Assembly: GCF_025232395.1 (NCBI RefSeq)
Contig: NZ_CP065938.1
Span: 2,046,001 to 2,110,000, forward strand
Reading direction: 5' to 3'
Source: Taurinivorans muris
GTDB lineage: Bacteria; Desulfobacterota; Desulfovibrionia; Desulfovibrionales; Desulfovibrionaceae
DNA: 64,000 nucleotides
Below, in pieces: positions 44,557 through 54,955 of the stretch (positions within the stretch are counted from its first letter, which is position 1; every line of letters begins with the position of its first letter). The translations under genes were made by a program, and so were the position numbers. The notes under the pieces were generated by a model. That model was not told where the DNA came from, did not search any database, and was given only the letters and a program-made list of their open reading frames with translations.

Positions 44557-45072
44557 ATGCCGCATTCCGAAAATAAAACAATTATAAAGAAAATAAAAAA
44601 TTATTGGTATAAATTTTGGGCATTGGTCTTTTTTTTAGGGGTAAGCATAAATTTCACAGAGATTGTTTGCAGGACTGTTTTTAATTTTTCGGTCGATTTG
44701 ATGTATGATTTGCCTGTATGGCTTACCATTTGGTCCGTAATGATGTTGGCTGGACCTATTTTGCCGGATGGTGAACATGTTTCCGTCGATATGGTCCGTG
44801 ACAGGCTGTCAGGTACGCCCAAAAAAATTCTGGAAGCAATCAATATCGTTATCTGCATTATTTTTGGTGCGGTTATCACCTACGGCGGTTATCTCGTGAC
44901 AAGCCAGTATTATAAATTCAATATGAATATCATACGGATAGTGTCTGTGCCCCGTTGGCTTGTTGAAAGCTGCATTCCGATTGGCATGGCGCTGTTCACC
45001 GTATTTGCGGTGATACGGTTTTTCAATGTGATAAGGGAAAAAGACACACAAAAACAAGAAAACGAATATTGA
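44557..45072 (+). CDS. dctQ: TRAP transporter small membrane subunit
   Basis: About 171 residues with four hydrophobic segments and the DctQ signature LPVWLTIWSVMMLAGPILPDGEHVSVDMV. It joins DctM in the inner membrane. ATG 44557 is preferred over 44551, which lies too close to AAGGAT. It ends 8 bases before dctM. Confidence 0.9.
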   Translation: MPHSENKTIIKKIKNYWYKFWALVFFLGVSINFTEIVCRTVFNFSVDLMYDLPVWLTIWSVMMLAGPILPDGEHVSVDMVRDRLSGTPKKILEAINIVICIIFGAVITYGGYLVTSQYYKFNMNIIRIVSVPRWLVESCIPIGMALFTVFAVIRFFNVIREKDTQKQENEY

Positions 45073-45080
45073 GGTGATAT

Positions 45081-46364
45081 ATGGGAATTGTTGATTATAT
45101 CGCTATTGTTTCCATTGCGATACTGTTTTTGTGCGGCACTCCGCTTTCTGTGACATTTGGTATCGGTTCTGTCGTCATCATGCTCCACACTATGAATGTG
45201 CCGTTAGCCAATGTTTCGCAAGTCTTTTTTACGACAATGAGCTCCTATCCCATGCTTGCCATGCCGTTCTTCATCTTGGCGGGCAATCTTATTCTTTGGG
45301 GCGGGGGAATGACAAACCTCCGTGATTTTATGAACAGGATGGTTGGCCATTTACCGGGAGGCATGGCTGTCGCGATATGTGTTTTTGCGGCGTTTTTAGG
45401 TTCTATTTCAGGTTCAGCAACTGCCTGCCTTGCTATCATCGGAACGATTTTTGTGCCTATGATGGCTCATTCCGGTTATTCAAGGGCATTCGCTTCGGGA
45501 CTTGCCGTAACGTCAGCCGGGCTTGGCGCAGTTATTCCTCCCAGTGTCTTCATGATTGTTTTCGGAGCAAGCAACCGTGTATCTGTTTCTGATTTGTTTG
45601 CGGCGGGGGTCGGACCGGGGCTTTTGGCTGCGTTTCTCATGTGTGTGACGTCCGTCATCATTTCAAAGAAGCGCGGCTATCGTTCGGAAGTAAGGGCGAC
45701 AAGCAGGGAAAAGTTTGAAGCGTTCAGGAAAGCATTTTTCATTCTGCTTATGCCTGTGATTGTTTTAGGCGGTATTTATTCTGGAATTTTCAGTCCCACC
45801 CAAGCCGCTTCTGTGGCTTGTTTTTATTCTTTGTTGATTGGAATTTTCGTTTATAAGGGAATTACTTTCCAAGTATTCATGCATTCCGTTGTTGAAACGG
45901 TAAAACTCAGCAGCATGATTTATTTTTTGGTCATTGGCGGTGATTTGTTCGGCAGAGTTTTGGGATATATCGGTGTTCCGCAAATGATTTCACAATTTGT
46001 CATTGATTTGCAGCTGGGACCCGTCACGTTTCTTATAGTTGTTCAAGCCTTGCTTTTGGTAATGGGCTTCTTTTTTTCAAGCTTTCCTATGGTTGTCATT
46101 GTGCTGCCATTGTTTTTGCCCAGTGTTTTTAATTTGGGGATTGACCCTGCCCTTTACGGCGCGCTTGCTGTTTTTTGTTCCATCATAGGTGAGGTTACCC
46201 CTCCTATGGGACCGCAGCTTTGGATTGCCGCGCCTATCTGCAAGGAAAAGATCGGCAATATCATGCGGGAAAGCTGGGTTTTTCTCGGCGTGCAAATATT
46301 GACATTAATTATTGTGACGGTATGCCCTCAACTATCGTTGTTTCTTGTAAACGTATTGCGGTAA
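45081..46364 (+). CDS. dctM: TRAP transporter large membrane subunit
   Basis: 427 residues, about twelve spans, with the DctM motifs MLAMPFFILAGNL, FAAFLGSISGSATACLAIIG and AVIPPSVFMIVFG. It is the sodium-driven channel that takes substrate from DctP. It ends the TRAP operon; AAAAAGGGGCTTTTTTT follows as a weak terminator. Confidence 0.94.
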   Translation: MGIVDYIAIVSIAILFLCGTPLSVTFGIGSVVIMLHTMNVPLANVSQVFFTTMSSYPMLAMPFFILAGNLILWGGGMTNLRDFMNRMVGHLPGGMAVAICVFAAFLGSISGSATACLAIIGTIFVPMMAHSGYSRAFASGLAVTSAGLGAVIPPSVFMIVFGASNRVSVSDLFAAGVGPGLLAAFLMCVTSVIISKKRGYRSEVRATSREKFEAFRKAFFILLMPVIVLGGIYSGIFSPTQAASVACFYSLLIGIFVYKGITFQVFMHSVVETVKLSSMIYFLVIGGDLFGRVLGYIGVPQMISQFVIDLQLGPVTFLIVVQALLLVMGFFFSSFPMVVIVLPLFLPSVFNLGIDPALYGALAVFCSIIGEVTPPMGPQLWIAAPICKEKIGNIMRESWVFLGVQILTLIIVTVCPQLSLFLVNVLR

Positions 46365-46585
46365 CCTTGTTAACATATGAAAAAGGGGCTTTTTTTATGG
46401 TTGGAGATATTGAACTACTGTAATATGATGGTTTTTTCAATTTTTTTTTTTTACATTGATACCTTAAGCTTGACTTCTCTTAATTCTTCTCTTTGTTTTT
46501 TCATGGAATAAAAAAATTCCTTCCTTTATCAAATGAGTTATTGAAAACCGACCGTTCGCACAAGCAATCAAAAGCGGCATTCAGG

Positions 46586-46620
46586 AACACATCCTTTTTT
46601 AGGGATGTGTTTTTTTTTGT
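46586..46620 (+). terminator. Strong rho-independent terminator with no obvious upstream gene
   Basis: AACACATCC / GGATGTGTT followed by nine T. It lies about 220 bases after dctM. Confidence 0.75.
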
Positions 46621-46745
46621 TTTTAACACAGTGTGTTGTGAAATAACCATGAAAAGCGAATTGGTCTTTTATGGGACTGTCTGAACAATAATCATCACAC
46701 TGTTATAATGCGGAATATCTTTTGATAGTGAGAAAATTTGCTTGC

Positions 46746-46761
46746 TATATATATATATATA
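46746..46761. repeat. (TA)8 dinucleotide tract upstream of the amidohydrolase gene
   Basis: Eight TA units 107 bases before the start codon. Such tracts can change length by slippage and alter promoter spacing. Confidence 0.7.
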
Positions 46762-46867
46762 GGTTAGACAAGAGAAAAGGCGGGTTGTGCATATTTGCTG
46801 TCTGTTGTCATTATTCGTTTCATTGATGTTTTTTTCTGTTGTTTCACAATAAAAAATGGGGGGGAGT

Positions 46868-48472
46868 ATGTTTGTTCAGCAAAAGACGATTTTCGTAAAC
46901 GGTGTGATTAAAACTATGGATTTAAATAATCCGGAAGTTGAAGCGGTTTGCGTAAGCGCCGGAAAAATTGAAGCATTGGGCAAAAAAAGCGAAATTTTGG
47001 AATATGTGAAAAATGTTCCGCATGAAGTGATAGATTTGCAGGGAAAAGTCGCTTATCCCGGTTTTATCGATACCCATAGCCATTTGGATATGTGCGCATT
47101 GGCATTGGAACGGGTTTCCTGCGATTTGAGTCTTAAAACAATCGATACCGTTATCAATAAATTAAAAGAAAAAGCTCATGCAACCCCCAAGGGCGAGTGG
47201 GTTATCGGCTATTGTTACGACGATACCGGACTGCAGGACAACAGGCATTTGGATAAGCATGATTTGGATAAGGTAAGTACGGAACATCCTGTCATTGTTT
47301 TCCATATTTCAACACATCTTGGTTATATCAATAGCTATGCGATTAAAAAATTAGGAATAACAAAAAACAATAAGGTTGAGGGCGGGGAATATGTTATCGG
47401 CGAAGACGGCGAACCTACGGGTTTGCTATTAGAATTCGCCTTTTTTGAAACCATAGCATATTTGCCCGAACCGACAGAAGAGCGTTTAAAAGAATTAATC
47501 GAACAAGCGGTTCATAACTATAACGCTGTTGGCATCACCACATTCCATGTGGGGGGTATCGGGCTTAGCGCCAATCCGGAAAAAACAATGCGCTGTTTTT
47601 TGGATTTGGAAAGACAGGGAAAATTGACCGCCCGCGCATATTTGCATTTCATGCCCGGCGTTATGGAAACATTCGCCCAATACGGCTTATGGAATTTTGG
47701 AAGCGACTACCTGAAATTCGGGGGATTGAAATATTTTACCGATGGCTCGATTCAGGCTTTCACCGCCGCATTAAGCGAAGATTATTATTCAAAACCGGGA
47801 TATAAGGGCAGCGTTTTATTCCCTCAGGAAGAAATTGACGCAATTATTGAAAAATATCATTTGATGGGTGTTCAAGTCGCTGTTCATACCAATGGAGATC
47901 AAGCTTCAGAAGGGGTTATCCAAGCCTTTGAAAAGGCGTATGAAAAGTCGCCTGTACGATTAAACCACTTGCTTATTCACGCTCAAACCGTCCGGGAAGA
48001 TCAGCTGGACCGCATGAAAGCCATAGGAATAATACCGTTGTTTTTTGGACAGCATATTTCTGTTTGGGGCGACAGGCACGCAAGTATTTTCTTGGGACCG
48101 GAACGTACCGGTCGCATGAATCCGGCAGGTTCCGCCGTCCGCCGCGATATGCCGTTTTCCCTGCATTCCGACAGTCCCGTTCTTCCTATCATGGTTCTTG
48201 AAAGTATCAATACGGCGGTAAACAGAAAAAGCAGCGGCGGAAAAATTTACGGTGAAGATCAAAAAATCACTCCATATCAAGCGCTGCAGGCGTATACGAC
48301 TCACGCGGCTCTTTGCTGTTTGTCGGAAAATGACAGAGGAGCCTTAAAAGCGGGATATTACGCCGATATGGTTGTTCTTGAACGTGATATTGAAAAAATT
48401 GCTCCCGAAACTATCATCGATACGAAAATTTGCATGACTGTTTGCGGCGGAAAGATTGTTTATAAAGCATAA
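46868..48472 (+). CDS. YtcJ-type metal-dependent amidohydrolase
   Basis: About 534 residues of the amidohydrolase_3 family. PGFIDTHSHLDM holds the metal-binding HxH; further ligands lie in HLLIHAQTV and SLHSDSPV, and the C-terminal composite domain ends with KICMTVCGGKIVY. Relatives include N-substituted formamide deformylase and many of unknown substrate. It is cytosolic, with no signal peptide. ATG 46868 is set by GGGGGGGAG. A symporter gene follows 29 bases later, suggesting import and hydrolysis of one compound, perhaps an N-acyl or formyl amine. Confidence 0.85.
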   Translation: MFVQQKTIFVNGVIKTMDLNNPEVEAVCVSAGKIEALGKKSEILEYVKNVPHEVIDLQGKVAYPGFIDTHSHLDMCALALERVSCDLSLKTIDTVINKLKEKAHATPKGEWVIGYCYDDTGLQDNRHLDKHDLDKVSTEHPVIVFHISTHLGYINSYAIKKLGITKNNKVEGGEYVIGEDGEPTGLLLEFAFFETIAYLPEPTEERLKELIEQAVHNYNAVGITTFHVGGIGLSANPEKTMRCFLDLERQGKLTARAYLHFMPGVMETFAQYGLWNFGSDYLKFGGLKYFTDGSIQAFTAALSEDYYSKPGYKGSVLFPQEEIDAIIEKYHLMGVQVAVHTNGDQASEGVIQAFEKAYEKSPVRLNHLLIHAQTVREDQLDRMKAIGIIPLFFGQHISVWGDRHASIFLGPERTGRMNPAGSAVRRDMPFSLHSDSPVLPIMVLESINTAVNRKSSGGKIYGEDQKITPYQALQAYTTHAALCCLSENDRGALKAGYYADMVVLERDIEKIAPETIIDTKICMTVCGGKIVYKA

Positions 48473-48501
48473 AACCAATAAAAAAATAGAGAGGGGCTTT
48501 T

Positions 48502-49974
48502 ATGATTGAAGGATTTTCTTGGTATTTAAGCTACATAGTCGTTTATTTTGCGATTATGTTCGGTATCGGGTTTTACTATTTTATGAAAGTGAAATCAGCT
48601 GACGATTATCTTATCGGTGGCTGGAATATGGGCTTTTGGCCTATTGTCGGCACGGTTATCAGCACATGGTGCGGCGCGTCCGTATTTATCGGCACGGTAG
48701 GACTTGCGTTTAATGTCGGTATGTCCGCATACCTTCGTTTTTCTTTCGCAAGCATTTTCTTCACTCTTCTTTTGATTATCGTGTTCGGCAAGTGTTTGAG
48801 AAGACAAAGGCTCTATACCTTGGCTGACCTTTTCGGACAGCGTTTCGGTCCTAAAGTGGGTATCATTCCCTCTATTTTGTCCGCATTCATTTATGCCATT
48901 CCGACAACAGCGATGCAGTATATCGCAATGAACACCATTTGGACGACTATTTTCGGTTTGGACCCGACTACTGGGCTTATCCTTTCCACGGCGCTTATTT
49001 TTGCTTTTACCGTTTTGGGCGGTTTGCCGGGAACCATCATTACCGATGCGCTGCAGGCGATCATCATTGTGACAGGCATTATTATTCTTACCATGGCAAC
49101 CGTAAAATTTGCAGGCGGCTTTGAACATATCATAGAAGTGACCCCTCCAGAATATTTATCACCGGCGGGACCGTTCGGTTATCAGGAAGTATTTTTATAT
49201 TTCTTGTCTGTGGGACCTTTTTATTTGATGTGGCAATCAAGCTGGCAGCGTATTTTTGCCGCCAAAACAGAAAAAATTTCTTTTAGAGCGAACGTGACGG
49301 CTGTTTTGATTTGTTCATTCATTTTATTGATGCCCTGCATTATCGGCGTTGCTTCACGTTTATTTTTACCGGCGGATATCAATGGTGACATGATCTTTTC
49401 AAGGGTGGTGAAAGATTTGCTTCCTCCTTATATCGGCGGATTTATTTATTGCGCGCTTCTCGCCGCTCTTGTGACGGGTGCGGATTCGTTTATCCTGCAA
49501 GGCAGTTCAAGCTTGACCCACGACCTGTACAGAAGATTGATCAATCCCGATGCAACCAATAAGCAAATTTTGTTTGTATCGCGTATTACCGTGTTGTTTG
49601 TTGCTCTTGCCGCATTCATCGTTGCAATGTATTTCAGCGGTATTCTGGCTATTTACCAATGGGTGCTGCGTCTTACGGCGACAACGCTCGTTCTTCCTTT
49701 CCTCGCAACCATGTTTGTAAAGAGAACGACAAAAACCGGTGTTTTGTGCGGCATGGTCGGCGGATTGGTTTCAACGTTAATCTGGCCTTTGCTCGGCATA
49801 ACTTTCGACCAAACGATTTTCGGTTTCCTGTTCAGTTTCTTGGGGCTTTTCTTCGGTTCAATGCTAAGCAAGCATTCTCCGGAAGAGTTTCCTGCTGCCG
49901 TGATGTGGGAAAATCTGCCATGTGCAAATGCGGAACCGGAATGCAACTCCGTTTATGCTGACAAGTTAGATTGA
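48502..49974 (+). CDS. Sodium:solute symporter (SSS family)
   Basis: 490 residues and about thirteen spans. The SSS features are VKSADDYLIGG after the first span, STWCGASVFIGTVGLAFNVG, and YALLAALVTGADSFILQGSS-like sequence (AALVTGADSFI) near residue 325. It is an inner-membrane Na+-coupled importer. The SSS family carries pantothenate, proline, sugars, urea and others; substrate is unknown. It forms a two-gene unit with the amidohydrolase and ends at tandem terminators. Confidence 0.9.
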   Translation: MIEGFSWYLSYIVVYFAIMFGIGFYYFMKVKSADDYLIGGWNMGFWPIVGTVISTWCGASVFIGTVGLAFNVGMSAYLRFSFASIFFTLLLIIVFGKCLRRQRLYTLADLFGQRFGPKVGIIPSILSAFIYAIPTTAMQYIAMNTIWTTIFGLDPTTGLILSTALIFAFTVLGGLPGTIITDALQAIIIVTGIIILTMATVKFAGGFEHIIEVTPPEYLSPAGPFGYQEVFLYFLSVGPFYLMWQSSWQRIFAAKTEKISFRANVTAVLICSFILLMPCIIGVASRLFLPADINGDMIFSRVVKDLLPPYIGGFIYCALLAALVTGADSFILQGSSSLTHDLYRRLINPDATNKQILFVSRITVLFVALAAFIVAMYFSGILAIYQWVLRLTATTLVLPFLATMFVKRTTKTGVLCGMVGGLVSTLIWPLLGITFDQTIFGFLFSFLGLFFGSMLSKHSPEEFPAAVMWENLPCANAEPECNSVYADKLD

Positions 49975-50004
49975 TTGTTTGATTGAACTGAAAATTCATT
50001 GATG

Positions 50005-50042
50005 AAAAGATTGTTTTCTTGTATGGGGAAACAATCTTTTTT
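50005..50042 (+). terminator. First of two tandem terminators after the symporter
   Basis: AAAAGATTGTTT / AAACAATCTTTT stem with a 12-base loop, then TT. Confidence 0.7.
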
Positions 50043-50066
50043 CGTCGGATAATGACGTTATGAAAA

Positions 50067-50103
50067 AAAAGCCCGATACGTTTCATGAAGATCGGGCTTT
50101 TTG
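50067..50103 (+). terminator. Second tandem terminator after the symporter
   Basis: AAAAGCCCGAT / ATCGGGCTTTTT with a 13-base loop. It marks the right edge of the catabolic region. Confidence 0.78.
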
Positions 50104-50157
50104 CTTTTAATATAACAAGTTAATTATAAAAATTAACTGGTTAATTTAAAAATGATT

Positions 50158-50955
50158 TTATCTTGCGACGGTGGCGAAGACCAGCCGTTTTCCTATGTTT
50201 TTCAAGGAAGTGCTGTAAAGGACGAACAGGGCTTTTCCTTTTATCCGGTGGGCGGTCAGGAATGTAAGGGTTTTTGTGTCTTGGGTTTCAAACTGTTCAT
50301 CTTCTTTCACATGAATATCTTTTTCCTTATCATGTTCAATAAGCAGTAAGTTGTCTGGAACAATGAATTTTTTAATAGGGAATGAGGCGATTTTAGCCAG
50401 TTCGTTCCCGTTTCTGTATAAAATACCGTCATTAAATTCCAAAACATCGCCTGCAACGGCTTTGACAACCCCCAAGCGTTCCTCGAAATTATCCGTGTAA
50501 AAAATGACGGAATCGTTGTAATGGTGTCCGATAAGGGGAATTTTTTCTTGAACGACAACGATATCGTTTTCGCCCACATGGGCAAAATCCTGCTGCACTT
50601 TATAAAATTTTACCGGAGTATTGAAGATCAGAAAAATTGTTGAGAGCATGAAAACAAGAAAGAAAAACATTTCTGAAGCCATATCCTGCACCATGATTTC
50701 TTTTTTGGGTTTTCTCGCTTCCAACAAGCCTATGGTGAGTCCGTAAAGAAGGGCGATGGCGTGAACAATGATATAGAGGTAGAGGGTGAGGATGATGAAG
50801 CGGACAGGCATGAATGCAAGGAAAAAAGCGTAAAACACAAGTAAAAATCCGATGAGGAGAGCATGTTTGGCTTTTCCTACACATAATAATGAAGCTCCGG
50901 GCCAACATAAACCGAGCAAAAAAGCCCAAATCGTGCTAAGCTGTCGTTCCTGCAT
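50158..50955 (-). CDS. Membrane protein with an S26 (signal peptidase I)-like domain
   Basis: 265 residues. The first 130 hold several hydrophobic spans (WAFLLGLCWPGASLLCVGKAKHALLIGF ... MFFFLVFMLSTIFLIF). The rest resembles the S26 beta fold: ENDIVVVQEK, VKAVAGDVLEFNDGILYRNGNEL and KKFIVPDNLLLIEHD. The usual catalytic serine segment (S-M-x-P-T) is not present, so it may not be an active peptidase. It lies 8 bases after the cysE-like gene. Function is unknown. Confidence 0.6.
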   Translation of the reverse strand: MQERQLSTIWAFLLGLCWPGASLLCVGKAKHALLIGFLLVFYAFFLAFMPVRFIILTLYLYIIVHAIALLYGLTIGLLEARKPKKEIMVQDMASEMFFFLVFMLSTIFLIFNTPVKFYKVQQDFAHVGENDIVVVQEKIPLIGHHYNDSVIFYTDNFEERLGVVKAVAGDVLEFNDGILYRNGNELAKIASFPIKKFIVPDNLLLIEHDKEKDIHVKEDEQFETQDTKTLTFLTAHRIKGKALFVLYSTSLKNIGKRLVFATVAR

Positions 50956-50963
50956 GAAAACTC

Positions 50964-51899
50964 CTAGGCATGTCCTTTTAACGGTTCGCCTTCTTTTGCT
51001 TTTGAGCCGTGGCTCTGCACTATTTTTTCACCGGCAGCCACGCTTTTGGTGAGCCATACGTTGCCGCCGATAACAGCGCCCTCGCCGATGGTGATGCGTC
51101 CTAAAATGGAAGCGCCGGCATAAACGGTCACATTGTTTTCCAAAATCGGGTGGCGGGCTATTCCTTTAACCAGCGTGCCGTCATCTGCTTTGTCAAAGGA
51201 AAAAGCGCCCAATGTCACACCTTGGTAAATACGGCAGTTAGAACCTATGATACAGGTTTCGCCGATAACGACGCCGGTACCGTGGTCGATAAAGAAACGT
51301 TCGCCTATGCTCGCTCCGGGGTGAATATCAATTCCGGTATGGGAATGCGCCATTTCGGAAATCATTCTCGGAATGATGGGCACATTCAGTTTGTACAGTT
51401 CGTGGGCGATACGGTGGTGGGTCATGACAAGCATTGACGGATAGCAGAAAATGGTTTCTCCGGGGCTTACCGCTGCGGGGTCGCCCTCATAGGCGGCTTG
51501 CGCGTCCAGAGCGAGCAGGCGGCGGATTTCAGGCAATTTTTCCATAAATTGCATGGCGATTTCTGCGGAGGCCTTTTCACAGCCTCTTTTGTCTTTGGAA
51601 TAATCGGCGCAAGCGAAACAGCCGCCGCGGCGTATTTGTTCCGTAAGAAGCCGGTAGGTGCTGTCAAGACTTGCCGTGATATGGTAGCCGAGTGATTCGA
51701 TATGGACTTGCGATGGTCCAAAATATCCCGGAAAAACAATAGCTTTAATGCGGCTTACAATTTCTTTTAATGCTTCATGAGAGGGCATGGGATGTTCGCA
51801 TTCTCCGCAATGGAGCACGTTTTTCAGTGAATCCATGTCGCAGAGTTTTTGCGCGATAGTATCAATCTTTGCTATTCTTGTAGCTTTTATGGGTTCCAT
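50964..51899 (-). CDS. cysE: Serine O-acetyltransferase (EpsC/SrpH type)
   Basis: About 311 residues. The C-terminal left-handed beta helix has hexapeptide repeats with HSHTGIDIHPGASIGERFFIDHGTGVVIGETCIIG and the catalytic His/Asp pair, then IYQGVTLGA and ARHPILENNVTVYAGASILG. The longer N-terminal helical domain is typical of the EpsC branch. It acetylates serine with acetyl-CoA for cysteine synthesis. AAGGAA sets the start at MEPIKATRIAK; 32 upstream in-frame codons are not family-like. Confidence 0.92.
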   Translation of the reverse strand: MEPIKATRIAKIDTIAQKLCDMDSLKNVLHCGECEHPMPSHEALKEIVSRIKAIVFPGYFGPSQVHIESLGYHITASLDSTYRLLTEQIRRGGCFACADYSKDKRGCEKASAEIAMQFMEKLPEIRRLLALDAQAAYEGDPAAVSPGETIFCYPSMLVMTHHRIAHELYKLNVPIIPRMISEMAHSHTGIDIHPGASIGERFFIDHGTGVVIGETCIIGSNCRIYQGVTLGAFSFDKADDGTLVKGIARHPILENNVTVYAGASILGRITIGEGAVIGGNVWLTKSVAAGEKIVQSHGSKAKEGEPLKGHA

Positions 51900-51960
51900 A
51901 TGGTATTTCCTTAAAAAGAATATGATCAGATTAAAATATTTTATAAAAAAAAGCAAGAAA

Positions 51961-54859
<2,899 letters not shown>

Positions 54860-54902
54860 TCACTTTTTGGGTATTGCAAGCATGCCGCAAAAAAGCAATT
54901 AT

Positions 54903-54935
54903 GGAAAAAGCCTCACAAAACTGCAAGGCTTTTCC
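54903..54935 (-). terminator. Terminator of the rimP-nusA-ylxR-infB operon
   Basis: On the minus strand GGAAAAGCCT pairs with AGGCTTTTTCC (one bulged base) shortly after the infB stop; further T residues follow. Confidence 0.6.
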
Positions 54936-54955
54936 GTTGGTTATTGAGAAAGGTT

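Larger units (their letters stand above)
46365..46867. other. Long intergenic region with a free-standing terminator and a TA repeat
   Basis: About 500 bases without a credible protein gene; the frame 46493-46684 overlaps the hairpin at 46586-46620 and shows no family. T-rich tracts lie at 46430-46460, half-sites GTTTCAT (46817) and GTTTCAC (46841) resemble the IclR operator half, and a (TA)8 tract is at 46746. A small RNA ending at the hairpin is possible. Confidence 0.4.

Noticed and set aside
46493-46684. 63-codon frame in the dctM-amidohydrolase gap
   Set aside because: It crosses a strong terminator hairpin and begins inside low-complexity T-rich sequence.
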